A stretch of DNA of 64,000 nucleotides. Source: Canibacter sp052085365. GTDB taxonomy: Bacteria; Actinomycetota; Actinomycetes; Actinomycetales; Microbacteriaceae. Below are positions 53,128 through 60,567 of this stretch, in pieces. Location of the stretch: contig JBQDFP010000002.1 of assembly GCA_052085365.1 (NCBI GenBank), forward strand, positions 210,027 to 274,026, in the 5' to 3' direction. Every line of letters begins with the position of its first letter. The first letter of the stretch is position 1. The notes beneath the pieces were generated by a model, which was given only the letters and a program-made list of their open reading frames with translations, was not told the DNA's origin and ran no database searches. A program made the translations under genes and the position numbers.

Positions 53128-53658
53128 ATGCAACTGCATTTTCGAATCGCTACTGACCGCGACTATGCCGCAATCGACGCTCTTGTGAAAGAGGCGTACG
53201 CCTACGATTATGGACCACGCGAAGCAGACGAAGACGAATTACACACCGCTGCTGGTCGCGCGAAGAGCGGCTTTCTGGTGTGGGCTATCGAACGGGAAAC
53301 CGGGCACGGAACGCTCGAACTGGTGGCTACTATCACCACACAAACTCCCGGCGAGCCAGCTATCCACGAAGACGCTCACTCGGATGAATTCGATTTGCGC
53401 CTCCTTGCAGTCTCGCCAAATGCGCGCCGTGCAGGTATCGGACGGGCTGTTATTGAATTTGTGATCCGCTACGCTGGCGAACACGGGTATCCAACCGTGT
53501 TTCTGAAAACCGGTGAGAATATGCTGGGGGCCCAGAAACTCTACGAGAATATGGGCTTCACGAGGCATATTGATCGCCAGGGCGTGTGGATCAACGGAGT
53601 CAATATTTTTGATGCACGAAGCTACACGTATCCAACCGGAGTAGGAGTGGCGCAGTGA
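53128..53658 (+). CDS. GNAT-family N-acetyltransferase
   Basis: A 176-residue acetyltransferase. The acetyl-CoA loop is LLAVSPNARRAGIGRAVIEF (about residues 91-110), followed by the usual strand VFLKTGENMLGAQKLYENMGF. It lies 8 nt after the monooxygenase and overlaps the dehydrogenase gene by 4 nt. In the ytm-type pathway a GNAT enzyme (SnaA) acetylates the amino group of the imported S-alkylcysteine, which would fit here. Confidence 0.88.
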   Translation: MQLHFRIATDRDYAAIDALVKEAYAYDYGPREADEDELHTAAGRAKSGFLVWAIERETGHGTLELVATITTQTPGEPAIHEDAHSDEFDLRLLAVSPNARRAGIGRAVIEFVIRYAGEHGYPTVFLKTGENMLGAQKLYENMGFTRHIDRQGVWINGVNIFDARSYTYPTGVGVAQ

Positions 53659-54527
53659 CTCAAATCGCGTTTATCGGACTGGGAATCATGGGTAGCCCCA
53701 TGGCGGTTCACCTGCAACAGGCCGGGTTCAATGTGGTGGGCTACAACCGATCTGACAGTAAATATGGCCCATTGCGTGAAGCCGGTGGCAGCGTTGCCGA
53801 CTCGATTGCCGACGCGGTTGCTGACGCAGACATTATCGCAACCATGGTGCCAGATTCGCCAGATGTTGAAGCGGTGCTGCTTGGCGAAGACGGGGTGTTC
53901 AACCATGCGAAGCCCGGGTCGCTCGTCCTCGATTTTTCAACGATACGGCCCGATGTAGCTGCCGAACTCGCGGACACGGCCCGCACACACGGACTCCGAC
54001 AACTGGATGCTCCGGTCTCGGGCGGCGAAGCAGGTGCGAAAAATGCTGCGCTGTCCATCATGGTTGGTGGTGAGGCGGCAGACTTTGAAGCCGCGCAGCC
54101 AATCTTTGACGCAGTCGGTAAAACGATTGTGCATGTGGGCCCTGCAGGGTCCGGGCAAACCGTGAAAGCCGCGAACCAGTTGCTGGTGGCTGGGCATATC
54201 GGGTTGCTGGCTGAGGCGATCGTATTTCTCGAAAAGTACGGTGTCGACACGTCTGCCGCGGTTGAAGTGCTTGGCGGCGGGCTCGCTGGTTCAGCGGTGT
54301 TGAATCAGAAAGCAGGAAACATGCTCGAGCGTTCATTCGACCCGGGGTTTCGTATCGATCTGCACCACAAAGACTTAGGTATTTTCACCTCCGCGGCACG
54401 CGAAGCAGGCGCGGTTGCTCCGCAGGGTGCACTCGTGGCGCAACTGTTCGCTGCAGCACGCCAAAACGGGCTCGGTGATCAAGATCATTCAGCGCTCTTC
54501 GAGATCATCGAGCGACTTTCTCGGTAG
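53655..54527 (+). CDS. NAD(P)-dependent beta-hydroxyacid dehydrogenase family protein
   Basis: A 290-residue member of the 3-hydroxyisobutyrate dehydrogenase/tartronate semialdehyde reductase family. The Rossmann motif is AFIGLGIMGSPMAVHL (residues 4-19), the substrate motif LDAPVSGGEAGAKNA near 117, and the catalytic Lys in VKAANQLLVAG. Fused by overlap to the acetyltransferase gene, it probably reduces an aldehyde or keto product of the same pathway. The exact substrate is unknown. Confidence 0.88.
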   Translation: MTQIAFIGLGIMGSPMAVHLQQAGFNVVGYNRSDSKYGPLREAGGSVADSIADAVADADIIATMVPDSPDVEAVLLGEDGVFNHAKPGSLVLDFSTIRPDVAAELADTARTHGLRQLDAPVSGGEAGAKNAALSIMVGGEAADFEAAQPIFDAVGKTIVHVGPAGSGQTVKAANQLLVAGHIGLLAEAIVFLEKYGVDTSAAVEVLGGGLAGSAVLNQKAGNMLERSFDPGFRIDLHHKDLGIFTSAAREAGAVAPQGALVAQLFAAARQNGLGDQDHSALFEIIERLSR

Positions 54528-54563
54528 CACCTGCCGCGCCACAAATTTTCAGGGGCGTGAACG

Positions 54564-54569
54564 TAGAAT
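54564..54569 (+). promoter_or_regulatory. -10 box (TAGAAT) for leaderless phosphatase mRNA
   Basis: TAGAAT ends 6 nt before the GTG at 54576. Confidence 0.5.
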
Positions 54570-54575
54570 GACGCT

Positions 54576-55220
54576 GTGACTCAGAAACAGCTGCATTTGG
54601 TACGCCATGGTGAAGTTGAGAACCCGGACGGTGTTCTCTATGGGCGCCTCCCCGGTTATTCGCTCTCGAAAACCGGGCACGAAATGGCTGAACTTGCGGC
54701 AAAGAATTTACGGGAACGTGGACGTCACGTTTCTGCGCTCTACGCGTCCCCGCTCCTGCGTGCACAACAGTCAGCTGCGCCGATCGCACAAGAATTTGAT
54801 CTGAGCGTTCGCAACGAACCCCGCATTATTGAACCAACGAACCGGTTCGAGGGTAAGCCGAAAGTTGGGAAAAAGTCAGCGTTCAAACAGCCACGCAACT
54901 GGTGGCTGTTCTGGAATCCGCTGCTGCCGAGCTGGGGTGAACCGTACGCGCGGATTCAACGCCGCGTGCGCGAGGCGATGAACGAAGCCTGGGATGTGAA
55001 CGGTGACGGCGATATAGTGATGGTGTCACACCAGGCACCGATCTGGAACGCTCACCTGTCAGCTGCAGCAAAATCTCTCGCGCACAACCCTGCGACCCGC
55101 CGCTGCGATCTGTCAAGCATCACGTCATTCGTGCGTGAAGGCGACACCTGGGTCGAAGTTGGGTATGAAAATCCGGCCGAGCCCTTGATTCAAGCCTCGA
55201 ACGATATCGGAGCCGTATAG
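54576..55220 (+). CDS. histidine phosphatase family protein (phosphoglycerate mutase-like)
   Basis: A 214-residue phosphatase with the phosphohistidine motif VRHGE (His11) and a later SHQAPIW segment carrying the second His. The sequence ALYASPLLRAQQSAAPIA is typical. It is the usual first gene of the actinobacterial cytochrome c maturation cluster and abuts resA without a gap. Its role there is not known. Confidence 0.9.
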   Translation: MTQKQLHLVRHGEVENPDGVLYGRLPGYSLSKTGHEMAELAAKNLRERGRHVSALYASPLLRAQQSAAPIAQEFDLSVRNEPRIIEPTNRFEGKPKVGKKSAFKQPRNWWLFWNPLLPSWGEPYARIQRRVREAMNEAWDVNGDGDIVMVSHQAPIWNAHLSAAAKSLAHNPATRRCDLSSITSFVREGDTWVEVGYENPAEPLIQASNDIGAV

Positions 55221-55829
55221 ATGAAACGGGTCACCAGAGTTGCAACTGTTGCGCTTGCTCTCGTCATGGGTGCGACGCTCACCGCATGCAGTGACAGTAA
55301 TGAAGGGCTTTCACAGCAGTGGAACGAGTCAAGCGACAAAGGTTTCATCGCGGGCGACGGATCCACCACCTCAATCCCTGAAGCTCAACGCACTGAACCG
55401 GTTGAGTTCTCGGGTACTGACGAGACCGGCACCAAGATCACCGAAGCTGATACGCAGGGTGATGTCACAGTCGTCAACTTTTGGTATGCGGGCTGTGCGC
55501 CCTGCCGCGCAGAAGCGGGTGACCTCAACGATACCTACGCGGCCGTCGCCGACCAAGGAGTGAACTTCCTCGGTGTAAACACGCGTGACCAGTTAGCTCA
55601 GGCCCAACAGTTCACCGAAGAATTTAATGTGCCCTACCCGTCAATTCTTGATCTGCCGGGGGACCGTGCCGTACAGCGTGCATTTGCGGGCCAGGTGCCG
55701 CTGAACGCTGTCCCCACAACACTGGTGCTCGACCCTGAGGGGCGTGTCGCACACCGGGTGCTCGGCCAGCTCGCGAGTGCCTCACAGCTTGAGACACTGA
55801 TTACTGAAACGCTCGCAGAGAACGAGTAA
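55221..55829 (+). CDS. resA: ResA/TlpA-type thioredoxin-like lipoprotein
   Basis: A 202-residue extracytoplasmic thiol reductase that keeps apocytochrome c haem-binding cysteines reduced. The lipobox is LTAC (about residue 21); the thioredoxin active site CAPC (Cys93, Cys96) is in VVNFWYAGCAPCRAE, and the cis-Pro in AVPTTLVLD. ccdA follows after 6 nt. Confidence 0.92.
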   Translation: MKRVTRVATVALALVMGATLTACSDSNEGLSQQWNESSDKGFIAGDGSTTSIPEAQRTEPVEFSGTDETGTKITEADTQGDVTVVNFWYAGCAPCRAEAGDLNDTYAAVADQGVNFLGVNTRDQLAQAQQFTEEFNVPYPSILDLPGDRAVQRAFAGQVPLNAVPTTLVLDPEGRVAHRVLGQLASASQLETLITETLAENE

Positions 55830-55835
55830 GCGCGC

Positions 55836-56612
55836 GTGACTCTCGACGGACTCATCACTGACGGCGGTTTATGGCTCGCGATTTTAGTGTCGTTGGCCGC
55901 CGGCGTAGTGTCGTTCATTTCACCGTGTGTGCTGCCGCTAGTGCCCGGCTATCTCGCGTTTGTGAGCGGATCAGCCACGACCGCAACTGCCGCACATCGC
56001 GGCTCGGGCCGCAAACACATGCGCGCTCTCGAAGGCCAAGGCCGCATGGTGTGGGGCGTGGTGTTGTTCGTATTCGGTTTCACTGCAGTCTTTGTGTCGT
56101 TTTTAACCCTGGTGGGAAGCTTCGCGGTGTGGCTGGTGCAGTGGGAAGCAATGATCACCAGGGTTATGGGCGTCATTATTATTCTGCTGGGGCTCGTGTT
56201 CATTGGTCTGCTCGGACCCATGCAGCGCACTAAACGCACCCGTATTCGACCCAAACTTGGTCTCGTTGGTGCACCACTATTGGGGGCTGCGTTCGCAATC
56301 GGATGGACGCCCTGTATTGGGCCGACACTGGCCCTCATTATGGGCCTGAGTTTGCAGCAAGGCTCAGCAACCCGAGGCATGATTCTTGGCATCGCCTACT
56401 GCATCGGACTCGGGCTACCGTTCATTCTGGTGGCGCTCGGTTTTGGCTGGATGGCTTCAGCCACAGGGTGGGTGAAACGTCACATGCGGGTTATCAACAT
56501 TACTGGTGGTGTGCTCCTGATTGTGATCGGCCTGGCAATGGTGACCGGTATTTGGACAAAAATAATGTATGCACTGCAGGCGGTGATCGGTGGTTTTGTT
56601 ACACCTCTCTAA
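55836..56612 (+). CDS. ccdA: cytochrome c biogenesis transmembrane protein CcdA
   Basis: A 258-residue protein with about six to seven membrane segments, passing electrons from cytosolic thioredoxin to ResA. The paired conserved Cys are in SFISPCVLPLVPGYLAFVSG near residue 30 and IGWTPCIGPTLALIMG near 160. GTG start. It is third in the cytochrome c cluster. Confidence 0.94.
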   Translation: MTLDGLITDGGLWLAILVSLAAGVVSFISPCVLPLVPGYLAFVSGSATTATAAHRGSGRKHMRALEGQGRMVWGVVLFVFGFTAVFVSFLTLVGSFAVWLVQWEAMITRVMGVIIILLGLVFIGLLGPMQRTKRTRIRPKLGLVGAPLLGAAFAIGWTPCIGPTLALIMGLSLQQGSATRGMILGIAYCIGLGLPFILVALGFGWMASATGWVKRHMRVINITGGVLLIVIGLAMVTGIWTKIMYALQAVIGGFVTPL

Positions 56613-56633
56613 TCTGAAAGCGGGGCTTTAACC

Positions 56634-58274
56634 ATGTCGCGTCCCTACGACTATGACGACGGGTCTGGTAAACCGGCCGCATTGGCACCGCTCTCTCAGC
56701 ACGGAATTGTTGGATTCCTGCGCTGGTTCTGGCGTCAACTCACCAGCATGCGCGTGGCACTTTTACTGCTGCTTATGCTTGCGCTTGCGACGATCCCCGG
56801 GTCCCTGGTGCCACAACGAAGCGCTGACCCAAACGGTGTGATCCAGTTCGAAACTGACCACCCGAAACTCTTCCCCATACTTGACGCGTTCCCAATACAA
56901 GCGTTCGATGTTTACTCATCAGTCTGGTTCTCGGCTATCTATCTGCTGCTATTCGTGAGCCTTATCGGCTGTATTTTGCCGCGGGTGAAGCACCACTGGA
57001 TTGCGTTACGTAGCAAACCACCGAAAACTCCCGCATTGCTCAAACGCATGGCGGGGTTCTCAGAAGTGCTCATCACGAATGAGAACGCGAGCGACGCAGA
57101 GAAACTCGAATACGCCGAGCGTGCCGTTGCCGAGGGACAGAAAGTGCTGAAGCGCTCTCGCTACCGCACCAAAATCGAGACCACAACACGACGCGGCGCC
57201 ACCGAGGTTTCAGTCACCGCCGAACGTGGTCACCTGCGAGAGACAGGTAACCTCATCTTCCACATCGCATTAGTGGGAGTCCTCGTCTCGGTCGGTGTGG
57301 GGAGTGGGCAAACTTTCAACGGTCAGAAAGCGCTCATTGAAGGCGAAGCGATGGTGAATGCGCTGATCGACTACGACACTGTGAACACTGGCCAGTTCTT
57401 TGACGATACGAGTCTGATGCCATTCGGGATGCGCCTGGACTCACTCGAAGTTGATTATTATTCACCCGAAGATAACAACGTGAACGCGCTCGGTCAGGTG
57501 AAAGAGTATCGAGCAAACGTGACCATGCTTGAACCTGACGGCAGTGAAAACGAGGGACTCATTCGCGTGAATGACCCGCTGCGCGAGCACGGCTCACCGA
57601 TTTACCTGATCGCAAACGGCTATGCGCCAACACTCACGGTGAAAAATCCTGCCGGCGAAACCGTCTTTCAAGAATCGGTTCCGTTCATTCCTCAAGACAC
57701 CAATATGGTGTCACTCGGTGTCGTGAAAATTCCGCACGGACTCGGAGAGCAGGTGGGGTTACGCGGATTTTTCTATCCCACCAAAGCCGACCTCGAAACG
57801 GGTGCTTACACGTCGAACTATCCCGATCTGGAAAACCCGTTGTTGACGCTCGACGTGTTCACAGGTGATCTCGGCATTAACGATGGTGTACCGCAGTCGG
57901 TGTATGCGCTCGACACTGGTGAGATGGATCAGCTCACCGGGCGTGCTGTCGATGAACCTTCTATTGAACTTACCCCTGGTGACACTGCCGAGCTCCCGAA
58001 TGGGATGGGCACAATATCGCTCGATGAGATTCCACGGTATGCCTCATTTGATGTGATGCGTAACCCTGCCCAGGTGTGGGTACTCATTTCAGCGCTCGCC
58101 GCTCTGGGTGGGTTGATGCTGTCACTGTTTATTCCACGTCGACGCATGTGGATCAAAGCCATCCCGGTATCAAACGGCGTAAAGCTTCAGTATGCTGCTT
58201 TAGCAAGGGGCGATGACCCGGCCATTGAACGTGCGGTCGAGGACCTTCGAGATTCACATAAGGAACGATTGTAA
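56634..58274 (+). CDS. resB: cytochrome c biogenesis protein ResB
   Basis: A 546-residue membrane protein of System II haem ligation. It has two N-terminal membrane segments (about residues 40-62 and 98-118), a third near 200, a large extracytoplasmic domain, and a last segment near 485-505. The start LRWFWRQLTSMRVALLLLLM is characteristic. ResB normally works with ResC/CcsB encoded directly downstream, but here a nitrilase-family gene follows instead. Confidence 0.93.
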   Translation: MSRPYDYDDGSGKPAALAPLSQHGIVGFLRWFWRQLTSMRVALLLLLMLALATIPGSLVPQRSADPNGVIQFETDHPKLFPILDAFPIQAFDVYSSVWFSAIYLLLFVSLIGCILPRVKHHWIALRSKPPKTPALLKRMAGFSEVLITNENASDAEKLEYAERAVAEGQKVLKRSRYRTKIETTTRRGATEVSVTAERGHLRETGNLIFHIALVGVLVSVGVGSGQTFNGQKALIEGEAMVNALIDYDTVNTGQFFDDTSLMPFGMRLDSLEVDYYSPEDNNVNALGQVKEYRANVTMLEPDGSENEGLIRVNDPLREHGSPIYLIANGYAPTLTVKNPAGETVFQESVPFIPQDTNMVSLGVVKIPHGLGEQVGLRGFFYPTKADLETGAYTSNYPDLENPLLTLDVFTGDLGINDGVPQSVYALDTGEMDQLTGRAVDEPSIELTPGDTAELPNGMGTISLDEIPRYASFDVMRNPAQVWVLISALAALGGLMLSLFIPRRRMWIKAIPVSNGVKLQYAALARGDDPAIERAVEDLRDSHKERL

Positions 58275-59041
58275 TGATGAAGATTGCTCTCTGGCAGGCT
58301 CACAGCACCCCGCGTGACATTGACGACAATATTCAACGACTTCGTGAAACTGCGAAGCGGGCCAAAGCTGGCGGTGCCAAACTGCTGGTGACGCCAGAAA
58401 TGTTCCTAACCGGTTATGCGATTGAAGAAGGGTTTGTGGATCTTGCGAAGAGCGACCCACTCGCGCTCGCAGCTCGCGTAGCTGGCGAAGTAGGTATCGG
58501 CATTGTGGCTGGCGGGCCAGAACTGATTGACGGCAAAGTGTATAACTCGACGGTGTTTGCGGACGAGACCGGAACCGAGCTCACCCGGTACCGAAAAGTG
58601 CAATTGTTTGGCTTGATGGATCGCGAATATTTCGAGCCCAGTCAAGAGAAGTCAACGGTTGTTGATTTCCACGGGGTCAAAGTCGGCATGCTGATTTGCT
58701 ACGACGTTGAGTTCCCAGAACGGGTCCGTGAAGTGGCTGAGGCTGGTGCTGACCTGATTGCAGTTCCCACTGCGCAAATGCAGCCGTTCACGTTTGTCTC
58801 CCACCATCTGATTGCGGTTCGCGCGTTCGAGAACCACGTACATGTCGCATACGCAAACCATCACGGTAGTGATGACAAAAATATTTACGTTGGTCTCAGC
58901 ACCGTAGCGAACCCGCTCGGGAAAACCATCGTGATGGGGCCGCTTGATCGCGAAGACCTTTTGTTTGCTGACATTGACCCCGAGATTCACGGCAAAGCAA
59001 CAGAGGCAAATAACTATCTCGCCGATAAAGTTACGAGGTAG
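58274..59041 (+). CDS. carbon-nitrogen hydrolase (nitrilase superfamily)
   Basis: A 255-residue cytosolic amidase-like hydrolase with the Glu-Lys-Cys triad: Glu in TPEMFLTGY (about 42), Lys in RYRKVQLFG (about 109) and Cys in MLICYDVEFPE (about 142). It hydrolyses amides or carbamoyl groups; the substrate is unknown. The first ATG overlaps the resB stop by one base, with a second ATG directly after it. It converges on a nitroreductase gene with an 11-bp overlap. Confidence 0.9.
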   Translation: MMKIALWQAHSTPRDIDDNIQRLRETAKRAKAGGAKLLVTPEMFLTGYAIEEGFVDLAKSDPLALAARVAGEVGIGIVAGGPELIDGKVYNSTVFADETGTELTRYRKVQLFGLMDREYFEPSQEKSTVVDFHGVKVGMLICYDVEFPERVREVAEAGADLIAVPTAQMQPFTFVSHHLIAVRAFENHVHVAYANHHGSDDKNIYVGLSTVANPLGKTIVMGPLDREDLLFADIDPEIHGKATEANNYLADKVTR

Positions 59042-59606
59042 TTCGCTCCGTGAGGTGTTCAGCCAGATCGAGCGGTTTGCGAAGTTTCTGACTGTCTTGG
59101 GGGATTCCACCCACATAGATCCAGCCCATGAGTTGTTCGTTTTCTGCAAGCGCGTGGGCGGCGTGCACTTCAGGTGACCTGGCTTGGAGGCCGGTGCGCC
59201 ACATGGTGCCCCAACCGGTGTCCCATAGGAGCAGGCTCAATGTGTGGGCGACGCCTGAGGCAACTGCTTCTTGTTCCCAGAGCGGAACTTTACGACTCGG
59301 TTGTTCGGCAATAATAATTGCCAGCACGAGCGGGGCGCGCCGAGCCTTCTTCTGAAATTTCTCGAAGTGCTTTTCGTAATCCCCATTGTTGGAATCGTCG
59401 CGCATTGCGGCACGCGCGAGCCCCTCGGCAATTTGATCTCTGGCGTCCCCTCGTAACGCAATAATGCGCCACGGTCGCAGCCGCGAATGATCGGGCACTG
59501 AAGCTAAGAGCTTGACGAGTTCAGCCAACTCCGTTGGGGAGGGGGCTTCGTCGGTGACACGAGAAAGCGACTGGCGCAGCCGGACTGCGTCGCGCATATT
59601 TGCCAA
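59031..59606 (-). CDS. nitroreductase family protein
   Basis: A 191-residue FMN-binding protein of the NfsB/YdjA group. RLRQSLSRVTDE gives the N-terminal R-x-S type phosphate contacts, DHSRLRPWRIIALRGDAR the next strand, and WDTGWGTMWRTGLQA the flavin-binding end. A TTG at 59606 or an ATG at 59597 can start it; TAGCCT 8 nt before the ATG suggests the latter. Substrate unknown. Confidence 0.85.
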   Translation of the reverse strand: MANMRDAVRLRQSLSRVTDEAPSPTELAELVKLLASVPDHSRLRPWRIIALRGDARDQIAEGLARAAMRDDSNNGDYEKHFEKFQKKARRAPLVLAIIIAEQPSRKVPLWEQEAVASGVAHTLSLLLWDTGWGTMWRTGLQARSPEVHAAHALAENEQLMGWIYVGGIPQDSQKLRKPLDLAEHLTERTTS

Positions 59607-59608
59607 GG

Positions 59609-60100
59609 CTAGCTGTGACGCCCGGGAGCGGCAGGCGTGCTCTCTAAGCCTGAACCGTCGAACACTGATGTGGTTGATTCTTCAGCCGGCTCCGTCGCCT
59701 GTGCGCCCTCTTCAAAGTTCAGTGCAAGCGAGTTCATGCAGTACCGGTCGCCTGTTGGGGTGCCAAAACCGTCAGGGAATACGTGCCCCAGGTGTGAACC
59801 GCACGCAGCGCAGCGCACTTCGGTGCGACGCATCCCCAGAGAATCGTCGTCAATCAGTTCAACTGCTTCTGGGCGCACGCTTTGGTAAAAGCTTGGCCAA
59901 CCGCAGCCCGCATCGAACTTCGTCCCTGCCTGGAAGAGCTCGTTATTGCATGCGCCGCAACGGTAGAGTCCGTCGCGTTCTTCGTTCAAGAGTTCGCCAG
60001 TTCCGGGGCGTTCGGTGGCTGCGCCTCGCAGTACCGCATACTGCTGCGGACCGAGTTCTTCGCGCCACTCTTCCTCGGTTTTCTTGACTTCGTAATTCAT
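59609..60100 (-). CDS. msrB: peptide-methionine (R)-S-oxide reductase
   Basis: Repairs methionine-R-sulfoxide in proteins. The 163-residue enzyme has zinc-binding CGAC and CAAC pairs, the GCGWPSFYQ core, HLGHVFPDG and the catalytic Cys in RYCMNSLAL. It carries an acidic, Ser/Thr-rich C-terminal tail of about 35 residues. ATG 60100 follows a GGAAAA ribosome site; an in-frame start at 60145 is less likely. The neighbouring nitroreductase ends 3 nt downstream. Confidence 0.94.
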   Translation of the reverse strand: MNYEVKKTEEEWREELGPQQYAVLRGAATERPGTGELLNEERDGLYRCGACNNELFQAGTKFDAGCGWPSFYQSVRPEAVELIDDDSLGMRRTEVRCAACGSHLGHVFPDGFGTPTGDRYCMNSLALNFEEGAQATEPAEESTTSVFDGSGLESTPAAPGRHS

Positions 60101-60147
60101 GTTTTCCAGTTTACGCCGCGCCCGAGAATTAGTACAACTGATCATTT

Positions 60148-60178
60148 GTTAGCAAGGCTAGCCTAAATTACATATACT
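60148..60178 (+). promoter_or_regulatory. DtxR/IdeR-like iron box and -10 of the htaA locus
   Basis: TTAGCAAGGCTAGCCTAA (60149-60166) contains the core AGGCTAGCCT and matches the right half of the DtxR consensus (AGGCTAACCTAA) at all but one base, with a weaker left half. TATACT (60173-60178) behind it is a good -10. The site would let iron-loaded DtxR/IdeR shut off haem uptake when iron is plentiful. Confidence 0.5.
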
Positions 60179-60259
60179 AATTAACGGTCATACATCTGAT
60201 CTATCAAAATGGTACGTCAAGTGCCCTCCACTTTCCTGAAAATAGCTAGGAGAAACTCC

Positions 60260-60529
60260 GTGAGAAACACCCTGAGCAGGCGCGCGCGAAAGGGCCTCGC
60301 ATGGGCCACATCCGCAGTGGTCGCCACCGCCGGCCTCATGCTCGCCCCAACAGCAGCGATCGCCGATGATGAATCGACACCGGTTGAAGTGACGTCAGCT
60401 TCACTGCAATGGGGTGTGAAATCGAGCTTTATTACTTATATTCGCGGTGCCGGCACAATTGCTCCTCAGGGGAGTAACAGTGAACTCAGGGGAGTAACAG
60501 TGAAACTGACCCCTTTTCTTGGACCGTAG
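60260..60529 (+). pseudogene. HtaA surface haem protein, 5' part before a 20-bp frameshifting duplication
   Basis: The GTG at 60260 follows AGGAG by 7 nt. A basic signal peptide (RRARKGLAWATSAVVATAG) leads into the first HtaA domain (ASLQWGVKSSFITYIRGAG), which is cut off at 60529 by a stop. The reason is an exact tandem copy of 20 bases at 60465-60504. With one copy only, the frame runs on without a stop into the large open frame downstream, giving an 853-residue protein. So this piece and the one at 60568 are a single gene, now out of frame or switchable. Confidence 0.85.
60465..60504 (+). repeat. exact 20-bp tandem duplication causing a frameshift
   Basis: CTCAGGGGAGTAACAGTGAA occurs twice head to tail (60465-60484 and 60485-60504). 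Since 20 is not a multiple of three, the second copy shifts the frame. Loss of one copy restores the HtaA reading (APQGSNSE, then TDPFSWTVGEGTAA). Confidence 0.97.
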
Positions 60530-60567
60530 GGGAAGGCACCGCTGCCGCAGACGGAAGCTCAATAGAC

